From positions 1-64,000 of the forward strand of contig CAYRGG010000020.1 of assembly GCA_964423745.1 (NCBI GenBank): DNA of 64,000 bases. Direction: 5' to 3'. The notes under the pieces are model-generated. The model did no database searches and had not been told where the DNA came from. It saw nothing but the letters and a program-made list of their open reading frames with translations. A program made the translations under genes and the position numbers. The stretch's first letter is position 1, and each line of letters opens with the position of its first letter. This document shows positions 18,922 to 26,652 of this stretch, piece by piece. The stretch comes from CAYRGG01 sp964423745 (GTDB lineage Bacteria; Pseudomonadota; Gammaproteobacteria; Competibacterales; Competibacteraceae).

Positions 18922-19944
18922 ATGAACCATTTTGGATTTCCCCTTGAAACCATTGTGATTTTCTTCGGCGTTATTGCCGTGTCTGTATACGTGGATCTGC
19001 ACGCCCACCGCAAACAGACTGAAATCACCTTTAAAGATGCGTGTATTTGGTCGTTGTTTTGGATCAGTCTAGCTATTGCTTTTTACTTTTATCTCTGGAT
19101 TCGCTTCGAAAAAAACTGGGCTGATCTGTATCTTACAGGTTATGTATTAGAAAAGTCTTTGTCCGTAGACAATTTGATTGTTTTTATGGCTATTTTTTCT
19201 TCGTTTGCCATCAAAGGTATTCTGCAACACCGGATACTTTATTGGGGTATTATCGGCGCCTTAGTCTTTCGCGCTATCTTTGTGGTGATCGGCACATCGC
19301 TTTTCTATGCCTCTGCCTGGGTGGGTTTTCTATTTGCCGGGATTGTGGCCTGGAGCGGTTGGAAAATGCTCACCAAAGGCGATGACGAGGAAGATATCGA
19401 GGATTATTCTCATCACTGGTCGGTACGTCTTACTGAACGCATAATGCCTATTTTTCCACGGCTTCATTTGGAAAGGTTTTTTATCACTCAAGCGGTGGTC
19501 AGAGATCTTCAGGAAGCCGATCCGTCCATCAAAATCTCACGTCCCGCGGCAATTTTTGCAACACCGGCTTTCCTTTGTCTGATGGCCATCGAAACCTCTG
19601 ACATCATGTTTGCTTTTGATTCGGTACCGGCAGTTATTGCCGTCACCCAAGAACCTTTGCTGGTTTATGCGGCGATGATTTTCGCGATTTTGGGTCTTAG
19701 AAGTCTTTATTTTGTGCTAGCTTCCCTAACCAAATACCTTATTCATCTTGAAAAAGCTGTGATTGGACTTCTCTTTTTTATTGCCGCTAAATTGGCTATT
19801 CAGTCGTGGAACCATGCCATTGGCGATACAGGGCTTCATATTTCAGCTAATGCCAGTCTGTTTATCGTGTTGGGTATACTCACCCTTGGCGTGGTGGCCT
19901 CGTTTGTTTTCCCCGACAAAGATGAAGCCAAAGAAGGCACTTAA
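18922..19944 (+). CDS. TerC/Alx family integral membrane protein
   Basis: Multi-pass inner-membrane protein of 340 aa with about eight or nine helices, of the TerC family, linked to metal-ion (often manganese) export or loading of exported metalloenzymes. Diagnostic motifs are EKSLSVDNLIVFMAIFSSFA (about 74-93) and IETSDIMFAFDSVPAVIAVT (about 224-243), with conserved acidic residues inside helices. Length and the WVRFEKNWA-like loop are close to E. coli Alx. GGAG lies 8 bases before ATG 18922. I looked for a yybP-ykoY riboswitch in the 92-bp leader and saw none. It follows waaA on the same strand but is probably independent. Confidence 0.9.
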   Translation: MNHFGFPLETIVIFFGVIAVSVYVDLHAHRKQTEITFKDACIWSLFWISLAIAFYFYLWIRFEKNWADLYLTGYVLEKSLSVDNLIVFMAIFSSFAIKGILQHRILYWGIIGALVFRAIFVVIGTSLFYASAWVGFLFAGIVAWSGWKMLTKGDDEEDIEDYSHHWSVRLTERIMPIFPRLHLERFFITQAVVRDLQEADPSIKISRPAAIFATPAFLCLMAIETSDIMFAFDSVPAVIAVTQEPLLVYAAMIFAILGLRSLYFVLASLTKYLIHLEKAVIGLLFFIAAKLAIQSWNHAIGDTGLHISANASLFIVLGILTLGVVASFVFPDKDEAKEGT

Positions 19945-19974
19945 AGCGCATCAATCGAGGGGTCCAATTATCTC

Positions 19975-21141
19975 TTATCGCTTGGCTGTCAACGGATAAC
20001 TGCGGCCCTTCCAAGAGGAGGGCCGACCTCGTAACCAGCGTATTAAAGCCTGCCACTGAATCACCAACAGAAGTAATATTCCTAACGGGTGCAGTAGAGC
20101 GCTGTCCAACGGTTGGCGAAATCGTCGCACCATGATCAAGGGGGGGATATAAACCAGTAAACTGGCGACCAAAGCCACACTGGTCGCTGCAAGGGATAAG
20201 ACGCCTGCCAAACCCGCCACCAAAAGCACTAATGGCGCAATCTGTCCCATCACCAAAAGCAGGGTCATGGGTCCGATGACGCCGGGTGCGGCCATGCCTT
20301 CAATGGCGTTTTTACCCAAGCCTTGCCAAACCTCCCTAGCATTGTGATACATACGGCAGCTGGCGTAGGCGGAAGCATCGAATAGATCGGTATGTAGCCC
20401 AGCGCGGCGAAACGCCCGCGGGAGTTGGATGCCATCATGGAGGCTAGTGCGTACCGCAGCGTGGCCTCCCACCTGGTGATAAGCCTCTTGCCAGACCAAA
20501 ACAAACTGACCGCAGCCTGCGCCATAGCCAGGTTTTGAACTACGCCGCATGGCACCCATAGGTAAAAAACCCAGCAATACAAAATGGATCAGGGGAATCA
20601 ACAACCGCTCTAACCAAGTAACGGTCACTTGATGGGGAAAACCACTGATCATGGCAGCGCGGCTGTTCTTCAATAGCCTGACAGCGTAAGCCAAGGCTTC
20701 AGGAGTCAGACGCACATCAGCGTCGATAAACACCAGGATTGGATGATGCGCCAATTCAGCCAGGGTAGCGCAGGCATGTTGTTTACCACACCAATCCGGC
20801 GGCAGCGGTTTACCTCGGGCCAGCCGCACCCGGCTATCTTCGGCGACCAAGCGTTGCATGCGCTCATAGGTTGCATCTTGTGATCCATCATCTAGCACCA
20901 CCAACTCCAGCTCAACACCGCGGCTCGCCAATACGGCGCGCACCGCGTCTTCGATGGTGTTTTCCTCGTTACGAGCCGGTATCAATACGGACACAGGTTC
21001 TAAATCGGCATCGTTACCAAGAGTAGACAAGTCACCGGTCGGCATATGCTGACGAAATAGCGTCAAGTTGTGGAAAAACATCAAAGTGGGTATCGATGCG
21101 CAAATCAAAGCTGCCAAGGCTAAAATCATATCAAGGCTCAT
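19975..21141 (-). CDS. Family 2 glycosyltransferase of the carotenoid cluster (CrtQ-like)
   Basis: Membrane-bound GT2 enzyme, 388 aa. It has an N-terminal helix (about 3-22), then SVLIPARNEENTIEDAV, the DDGS motif in LVVLDDGSQDATYERM, and FIDADVRLTPEALAYA as the DxD site. Four C-terminal helices end in a basic tail. Last gene of a minus-strand series with two carotenoid oxidoreductases, it fits the transferase that glucosylates a C30 carotenoid carboxylate, as CrtQ does in staphyloxanthin synthesis; that role is inferred from context. The open frame extends to 21345, but ATG 21141 is chosen because the upstream gene ends at 21131 (11-bp overlap) and GAGGA precedes it. Confidence 0.82.
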   Translation of the reverse strand: MSLDMILALAALICASIPTLMFFHNLTLFRQHMPTGDLSTLGNDADLEPVSVLIPARNEENTIEDAVRAVLASRGVELELVVLDDGSQDATYERMQRLVAEDSRVRLARGKPLPPDWCGKQHACATLAELAHHPILVFIDADVRLTPEALAYAVRLLKNSRAAMISGFPHQVTVTWLERLLIPLIHFVLLGFLPMGAMRRSSKPGYGAGCGQFVLVWQEAYHQVGGHAAVRTSLHDGIQLPRAFRRAGLHTDLFDASAYASCRMYHNAREVWQGLGKNAIEGMAAPGVIGPMTLLLVMGQIAPLVLLVAGLAGVLSLAATSVALVASLLVYIPPLIMVRRFRQPLDSALLHPLGILLLLVIQWQALIRWLRGRPSSWKGRSYPLTAKR

Positions 21142-21979
21142 AACGATCTTGTCCTCGCGATTCTGCTGTTGAATGTGACTCAGGGCGCTTCGACTCATGG
21201 CCATGGGCTGCATGGAAGCGTTGACCCCGTAGCCAAGCCCGACTACGCCGCCAAACGTCGTAGATACCCCCGACACCGACATGTCCTTCCAGCAAGTTAT
21301 CAAAGTCAGCTGGCGAACGTGCTTGGGCCTGCAGGGCAAGGGCATCTTGGGTCGCTAGCAAACGCTCGCTGAGCAGCGCTGTATAGCCAGCAGGACGCAA
21401 TTTCGAAGCTTGAGCCGGAGAAAAGGGTTCGCCAAAGCGCGCCAACGCTTCCGGTAGCCGCTCTTCCCAAAAGAGATATTCCAGCGCCAGGGGCACAAAC
21501 CAGGCGTGTTGTAAGCGCTGCGCCAGATGCCCTAGCCCTGGCGCTAGTTGTAACGGTCGCTCGCGGGGATCACTGAAACGGCCTTGCGGGGTCAACCATA
21601 AAGCGCCCTGGGGTTCACCCGCCAGTTGATCCGCTGCTGCCAGTAAACGCTGTCCCCCGCGGGGACCGGGTTCAACCCCAAAAAAACCCAGCTTCGCGAA
21701 AAATTGATAACGCATGAGCTGGGCCTGTTCAATCACCGCCCAATGATGCCGCTGGGATAGCCGTTCACTGGCCACTAATAACCCCACCAACGGATCCCAC
21801 CAAGCGGGATGATTCAGATAGATTACCAACGGCGCCGCCACATCCGGCGGATCAGCACCCCGCGCTAAACGCACGGCATGGAAATGACGCTTTAGGTAAT
21901 ACTTTGTATAACGGGTAAAGTATTTTAATAACCGGGCCGAGGGGGTAGTCAGGGGCGCCGGTGAATCGGTAGTGGTCAC
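21131..21979 (-). CDS. Lysophospholipid acyltransferase family protein (PlsC-like; carotenoid cluster)
   Basis: Predicted acyltransferase, 282 aa. The catalytic HX4D motif is YLNHPAWWDPLVG (about 53-65). Block II is VEPGPRGGQRLL, and the usual EGTR/EGRF motif appears as TPQGRFSDP (about 135-143), with Gln replacing the Glu. In this cluster it may acylate a glycosylated C30 carotenoid, the step done by CrtO in staphyloxanthin formation, although PlsC-type enzymes are not homologous to CrtO; this is inference. GTG start 21979 overlaps the stop of the CrtP-like gene by 4 bp (GTGA), and its own end overlaps the GT2 gene, so all are translationally coupled. Confidence 0.8.
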   Translation of the reverse strand: MTTTDSPAPLTTPSARLLKYFTRYTKYYLKRHFHAVRLARGADPPDVAAPLVIYLNHPAWWDPLVGLLVASERLSQRHHWAVIEQAQLMRYQFFAKLGFFGVEPGPRGGQRLLAAADQLAGEPQGALWLTPQGRFSDPRERPLQLAPGLGHLAQRLQHAWFVPLALEYLFWEERLPEALARFGEPFSPAQASKLRPAGYTALLSERLLATQDALALQAQARSPADFDNLLEGHVGVGGIYDVWRRSRAWLRGQRFHAAHGHESKRPESHSTAESRGQDRYEP

Positions 21980-23532
21980 AAAGCCGCCTCAATGGGTCTA
22001 TCGAACACCTGTCGTAAACTGCTATGGTCGCTGTCCAAACAATCAGCGGCGATCCAACCCGACATCAGCGCCATGGGCATACCCGGTCCAGGATGGGCAG
22101 CGCCGCCCCCCAGATAGAGTCCTTTAATCTCAACACTACGGTTGGCAGGTTTAAAAGCACCGGTCCAACAGCCGTGGCTCGCCAACCCGTAAATGGCCCC
22201 CTGCAACACCTGATAGCGATCATGGATATCCTGGGGCGTCAGCGCGGCTTCAAAGGCAATGTTATCCTCTAGATCTTTTAAACCCGCCACTTCCGCAAGT
22301 TTATGGAAGATAACCTGGCGATACTCCGGCAATAGTTGTGTCCAGTCCTGCCCTGGGCGCAAGTAAGGAGTATGCACCAGGATATAGAGGCTCTCGCCAC
22401 CGGGGGGTGCCACAGAAGGGTCTGTAACCGCAGGGGCACAAAGGTAACAGGTGGGGTCTGGGGCAGGTTTACCCTCTCGGTAAATAGCGTCGAATTCAGC
22501 TTCTGGGTCGGTAGAAAATACAAAGTTATGGTGCAACAGATGATCATAACGGCGCTTTAGACCTAAGTACAACACCACACCCGAACAGGCCGGTTCAAAT
22601 TCCCGGGTACGGTATTCTTCCACGTCTTTCTCGTGATCCCCAATCAGTTCCCGATAGGTACGTACTGCATCGCTATTGGCCACCACCGCCGCTAGGGGAA
22701 CCTCACCTTGATCGGTTTCGATACCCCGCACAGTACCGTTTTCGGTAAGTATTCTCTGTACTTGCACACCCGTTTGCACCTCTACGCCTAGTTCTTCGGC
22801 TAGTTTGCGCAACGCCTTAGGCACTGCTGCAGTGCCACCCCGGGGATACCATACGCCTTCACCGGTTTGCATATGGGCGATACCACATAAAACCGCTGGC
22901 GATGCATCTGGTGCCGAACCCACGTATTGAGTAAAGTGATCCACTAACTGCGCCGCACGAGGATCTTTAATATGCTCGCGTACCGTTTGAGAAACGCTGC
23001 GGCCAAAACGCATGGCGGCTAAATCAGCTAGTACCGACATGGAAAAAGTGTTCTTAACATTGAGAGTATCTTTAACGGAACCTACTGAACGCCATAAAAA
23101 ATAATTATCAGAGATACGGCGCAGCCGTTCCGACAATTGCATAAACCGTAAATAACCTTTGTCTAATTTCTTACCTGGCGCGAATGCCGCCAGATTATTA
23201 GCCATAACCTCAGGGTCGCGTTGTAAATCAATCTTCGAACCGTCGGCAAAAAAACAACGCCATTGGGGATCCAAAGGCATCAGCTCTAGGTACTTTTCTA
23301 AATCACGGCCCGCTTCTTGAAAGATACGCCGTAACACCGAGGGCATGATCAATATGGTTGGCCCCATATCAAACTGATAGCCTTGTTCGTTGAGCACCGC
23401 CGCCTTACCACCGAGCCAAGGGTTGCGTTCAAAAAGAGTAACCTGATGACCCCGTGCGGCTAACGTACAAGCCGCGGCAAGCCCGCCGAGTCCGGCACCT
23501 ATAACCCCAATCTTGCTTGCAGGTATTGTCAT
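21976..23532 (-). CDS. CrtP/CrtNb-like C30 carotenoid oxidase (phytoene desaturase family)
   Basis: FAD-dependent carotenoid oxidoreductase, 518 aa. Dinucleotide fold GVIGAGLGGLAAACTLAARG (about 9-28) and GGKAAVLNEQGYQFDMGPTI. Compared from memory with the Staphylococcus pair, it resembles CrtP (terminal methyl oxidase) more than CrtN: PSVLRRIF then PLDPQWRCFFADGSKIDL, YVGSAPDASPAVL, EGVWYPRGG and EFEPACSGVVLYLGLK. C-terminal FAD motif LYLGGGAAHPGPGMPMALMSG. It would convert diaponeurosporene or diapolycopene ends to aldehydes. 25 bp after the CrtN-like gene in the same operon. Assigning desaturase against oxidase needs alignment. Confidence 0.85.
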   Translation of the reverse strand: MTIPASKIGVIGAGLGGLAAACTLAARGHQVTLFERNPWLGGKAAVLNEQGYQFDMGPTILIMPSVLRRIFQEAGRDLEKYLELMPLDPQWRCFFADGSKIDLQRDPEVMANNLAAFAPGKKLDKGYLRFMQLSERLRRISDNYFLWRSVGSVKDTLNVKNTFSMSVLADLAAMRFGRSVSQTVREHIKDPRAAQLVDHFTQYVGSAPDASPAVLCGIAHMQTGEGVWYPRGGTAAVPKALRKLAEELGVEVQTGVQVQRILTENGTVRGIETDQGEVPLAAVVANSDAVRTYRELIGDHEKDVEEYRTREFEPACSGVVLYLGLKRRYDHLLHHNFVFSTDPEAEFDAIYREGKPAPDPTCYLCAPAVTDPSVAPPGGESLYILVHTPYLRPGQDWTQLLPEYRQVIFHKLAEVAGLKDLEDNIAFEAALTPQDIHDRYQVLQGAIYGLASHGCWTGAFKPANRSVEIKGLYLGGGAAHPGPGMPMALMSGWIAADCLDSDHSSLRQVFDRPIEAAL

Positions 23533-23557
23533 AATTATATTCTCCGTTGAAAGATGA

Positions 23558-25129
23558 CTAGGGAGCGCTGCGGGCGTATAAACCGACGGCGCGTAGCATC
23601 TGCATCACGTTTAAGCGCGGCGGCGCAACGGGTTCTGACCAGGGGACACCGACGCCTAGCTCTTCGCACAACAGCCTGGCGCTGATCTTAGCGGACTCAA
23701 AAATGGTCGGCAAGCCGCTCCCCGGATGGGTGCCACCCCCTACTAAATAGACCGAATCCAGATCCTCAAAACGGTTGCGGGGACGCCGATGCAACATCTG
23801 CCCAAAATTGTGAGCTAAGTTAAAGGTAGCGCCCCGATAAATGCGATAATCCTGTTCCCACTGCAGCGGCGTGATACGACGCTCGAAGCGTATTCGGTCA
23901 GTAACCCCGGTAAAACCCACCTTGGCAATCTGCTCCAGGGCCACGGCACGATAGCGATCCTGCTCCCGCTCCCAATCGATGGCGCCGGTGCGATGGGGCA
24001 CCGGCAACAATACATACAGGGTGCTATAGCCTTTAGGGGCTAAAGTAGGATCGGTGACGCTGGCGTTTTGCACGTAAAACGCTGGATCCTCAGGGAGCAC
24101 ATGCTCGTATTCCAGCTGTTCCAGATTACGCTGATAATCCACCGGCACATAAATCGTATGATGGGGCTGCTCTGCATAACCGCCCTTCAAGCCTAAGTAA
24201 AGCATAAAGGTGGAACAGGAGTAACGCTTGCGGGCAATATTACGGTTGCGCCAACGCCGGCGTAGATGATCTGGCACTAGGTTAATCATAGCGCTGGCAA
24301 AATCGGCGTTGATCACCACGGCATCGGCGGGATAGTGACCATTATCGGTATCCACGCCCACCGCTCGGCGACCCTTAAAACGCACCTGCCGGACAGGTTC
24401 ATTGACCTTAATCTCGATACCGTTTTCCTGGGCCACTCGGGCTGTCACATCCATCAAATTTCCACAACCGCCAATGGGATGAAAGACCCCGTGGTGGTAC
24501 TCGATAAACGGTAAGATGGAAAAGAGGCTGGGACAACGTTGGGGTGTCATGCCTAGATAAAGGGCCTGAAAAGAAAACGCCATGCGTACCCGAGGATCAT
24601 CAAAATATTGAGCAAGCTCTCCCTGCAGATAACGCCAAGGTCTTAGCAACGGCAATAACGTTAACAATTTATGATCCAGTAAAGCGCGGGGGGATAAAAA
24701 CGGTTTTGCCAAAAAAGGCTGAAATTGTTCGAATTTTAATAGATTGTCTGCAAAAAAACGGGGTAGCGCAGCGGCATCGTGGGGCGCTAACTTTGCTACT
24801 TCCTGGGTCAAACGCTCTAAATCAGCCGTCGCATCCAATTTGCCCCCCGCGCCATACACCACACGGTACATGGGATCGAGCTGGACCATTTCAAGTTCAT
24901 TTCGCAGCTGTGTCCCTACACTTTGATAAATTTCATCCAGTGCTTGCGGGTAAAGGAAAAAGGTGGGTCCGGTATCAAAGCGAAAGCCATCAGCTTCATA
25001 GCTTGAAGTACGCCCGCCAACCCGATCCCGCGCTTCTAATACCGTAACCTGCAAACCAGCGGCGGCGAGAAGTAGCGCAGTGCCCAAACCGCCGGGGCCG
25101 GCGCCGATGATTACTACCTGTTTAGTCAT
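23558..25129 (-). CDS. CrtN-like diapophytoene desaturase (phytoene desaturase family)
   Basis: FAD-dependent desaturase, 523 aa, first gene of the minus-strand carotenoid operon. N-terminal dinucleotide fold VVIIGAGPGGLGTALLLAAA with DRVGGRTSSYEADGFRFDTG. Middle signatures ALYLGMTPQRCPSLFSILPF and HHGVFHPIGGCGNLMDVTA, and C-terminal YLVGGGTHPGSGLPTIFESA, resemble CrtN, which turns 4,4'-diapophytoene into diaponeurosporene or diapolycopene. No CrtM-type synthase or HpnCDE genes are in this window, so the precursor must come from elsewhere. The 130-160 bp upstream is shared with the divergent aldehyde dehydrogenase gene. Confidence 0.85.
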   Translation of the reverse strand: MTKQVVIIGAGPGGLGTALLLAAAGLQVTVLEARDRVGGRTSSYEADGFRFDTGPTFFLYPQALDEIYQSVGTQLRNELEMVQLDPMYRVVYGAGGKLDATADLERLTQEVAKLAPHDAAALPRFFADNLLKFEQFQPFLAKPFLSPRALLDHKLLTLLPLLRPWRYLQGELAQYFDDPRVRMAFSFQALYLGMTPQRCPSLFSILPFIEYHHGVFHPIGGCGNLMDVTARVAQENGIEIKVNEPVRQVRFKGRRAVGVDTDNGHYPADAVVINADFASAMINLVPDHLRRRWRNRNIARKRYSCSTFMLYLGLKGGYAEQPHHTIYVPVDYQRNLEQLEYEHVLPEDPAFYVQNASVTDPTLAPKGYSTLYVLLPVPHRTGAIDWEREQDRYRAVALEQIAKVGFTGVTDRIRFERRITPLQWEQDYRIYRGATFNLAHNFGQMLHRRPRNRFEDLDSVYLVGGGTHPGSGLPTIFESAKISARLLCEELGVGVPWSEPVAPPRLNVMQMLRAVGLYARSAP

Positions 25130-25217
25130 GACCTGTGCCCTTCAGTATCCTATATTATTGTGTTCATTAAACTATAAAGTCTCTGGGAAACATCGCTGGT
25201 TAACAGCAGTCTAAGCG

Positions 25218-25250
25218 AGCTTAACAATACTCATACAAAACTCATACAAG
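25218..25250. promoter_or_regulatory. Three 11-bp-phased direct repeats (CarH/LitR-like operator candidate)
   Basis: ACTCATACAA occurs at 25229-25238 and again at 25240-25249, exactly 11 bp apart. A weaker third unit at 25218-25228 keeps ACAA in the same phase (ACAA at 25224, 25235 and 25246). It lies in the promoter between the divergent carotenoid genes. B12-dependent CarH/LitR photoreceptor repressors are known to bind 11-bp direct repeats and to control carotenoid genes. No such regulator gene is in the window, so the link is inference. Confidence 0.45.
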
Positions 25251-25291
25251 GCTATTTCGATGGACCCTTTAAAAAAAAAATAGTTGCGCCC

Positions 25292-26632
25292 TTGCGGCAT
25301 ACGTTTGCCAGTGGTCGCACTCGATCCCTGTCATGGCGGAAAGCTCAACTAGATCATCTGCGGGTGTTTTTGCAAGAGCAAGAGACCCCTATCGCGGAAG
25401 CATTATACGCTGATCTTGGCAAACCCGGGTTCGAAGCTTGGCTCACGGAGATTAGCGCTACCCGCATGGAAATCGAATATGCGCAAAAACATCTTAAACA
25501 GTGGTTACGACCCCAGCGAGTGAGCACTGCCCCCCCTAACCAACCGGGGCGTAGTTTCTGTATTGCCGAACCGCTGGGGGTGGTGCTTATCATGGCGCCT
25601 TGGAATTACCCCCTGCACCTGGCCTTAGCCCCGCTGGTCAGCGCTTTGGCTGCCGGCAACTGCGTTATCGTCAAGCCGTCCGAGTTAGCCCCCCACTGCG
25701 CCTCATTGCTGGCCACACTTTTACCCAATTACCTCGACCCAGAAGCGGTAAAAGTTGTGGAAGGCGGGCCTGATAGGGTAGTGAGTTTGTTACAGGAACG
25801 TTTTGACCATATTTTTTTTACCGGCAGCCAGGCCACGGCACGTCGGGTTATGGCTGCCGCGGCCCAGCACTTAACGCCGGTGACTTTAGAATTGGGGGGA
25901 AAAAACCCTTGTATTGTGGATCGCTCTGCTGATCTTGAAGTGGCCGCTCGGCGCATCGCTTGGGGTAAATTTTTGAACGCCGGGCAGACTTGTGTCGCAC
26001 CTGATTATCTATTGGTGGATGCGGCTCTTGAAACCCCTTTGATAGCGGCTTTAAAAATCGCTTTAGAAAAATTTTACGGGGTTGATCCTCTGGAAAGCGG
26101 TGACTTTCAACGGGTCGCCAACCGTCGTCAGTTCGATCGTTTGAGCACCTTACTTAAAGAGGGTGAGGTGGCCTATGGGGGCAAAACAAAACCTGAGCAA
26201 CTCTACATAGCGCCCACTTTGCTGCGTCAGGTGGCGCTTGATGCCCCCATTATGGAGGAAGAAATTTTTGGTCCTATCTTGCCTATACTGCCCGTGTCTA
26301 ACTTAGATGCGGCGCTAGCCTTTGTAAGTGATCGTCCTAAACCCCTGGCTTTGTACCTGTTTAGTCAGGACAAAACGGCTCGTCAACAAGTTATCGCAAC
26401 CACCAGTTCCGGAGGCGTATGTATCAACGATGTGGTCATGCAGCTGGTGGGGCCACAGTTACCTTTTGGTGGCGTGGGTGCAAGCGGTATGGGCGCCTAT
26501 CACGGTCATACCGGTTTTGAAACTTTTAGTCACCGTAAAAGCGTGCTGATGAAAACAACACGCTTTGAGTTACCTCTTCGTTATCCACCCTACGGGCGTT
26601 TTTACCAGCGTTGGCTAAGGCGATTGATATAG
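25292..26632 (+). CDS. Aldehyde dehydrogenase (AldH, carotenoid aldehyde oxidation)
   Basis: NAD(P)-dependent aldehyde dehydrogenase of the class 3/ALDH3-like group, 446 aa from this TTG. VLIMAPWNYPLHLALAPLV and GNCVIVKPSEL form the coenzyme site, FFTGSQATARRVM the Rossmann turn, VTLELGGKNP carries the general-base Glu, and FLNAGQTCVAPDYLLVD the catalytic Cys. In C30 carotenoid clusters the equivalent enzyme oxidises diaponeurosporenal to the acid. A better start, ATG 25260 behind AAGG, would give MDPLKKK, but the A10 run (25271-25280) puts it out of frame; one extra A would join it as MDPLKKKIVAPLRHTFASG. This is either an indel artefact or slippage. Divergent from the CrtN-like gene. Confidence 0.88.
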   Translation: MRHTFASGRTRSLSWRKAQLDHLRVFLQEQETPIAEALYADLGKPGFEAWLTEISATRMEIEYAQKHLKQWLRPQRVSTAPPNQPGRSFCIAEPLGVVLIMAPWNYPLHLALAPLVSALAAGNCVIVKPSELAPHCASLLATLLPNYLDPEAVKVVEGGPDRVVSLLQERFDHIFFTGSQATARRVMAAAAQHLTPVTLELGGKNPCIVDRSADLEVAARRIAWGKFLNAGQTCVAPDYLLVDAALETPLIAALKIALEKFYGVDPLESGDFQRVANRRQFDRLSTLLKEGEVAYGGKTKPEQLYIAPTLLRQVALDAPIMEEEIFGPILPILPVSNLDAALAFVSDRPKPLALYLFSQDKTARQQVIATTSSGGVCINDVVMQLVGPQLPFGGVGASGMGAYHGHTGFETFSHRKSVLMKTTRFELPLRYPPYGRFYQRWLRRLI

Positions 26633-26652
26633 AACTGTGCTTTATAGTGTAT

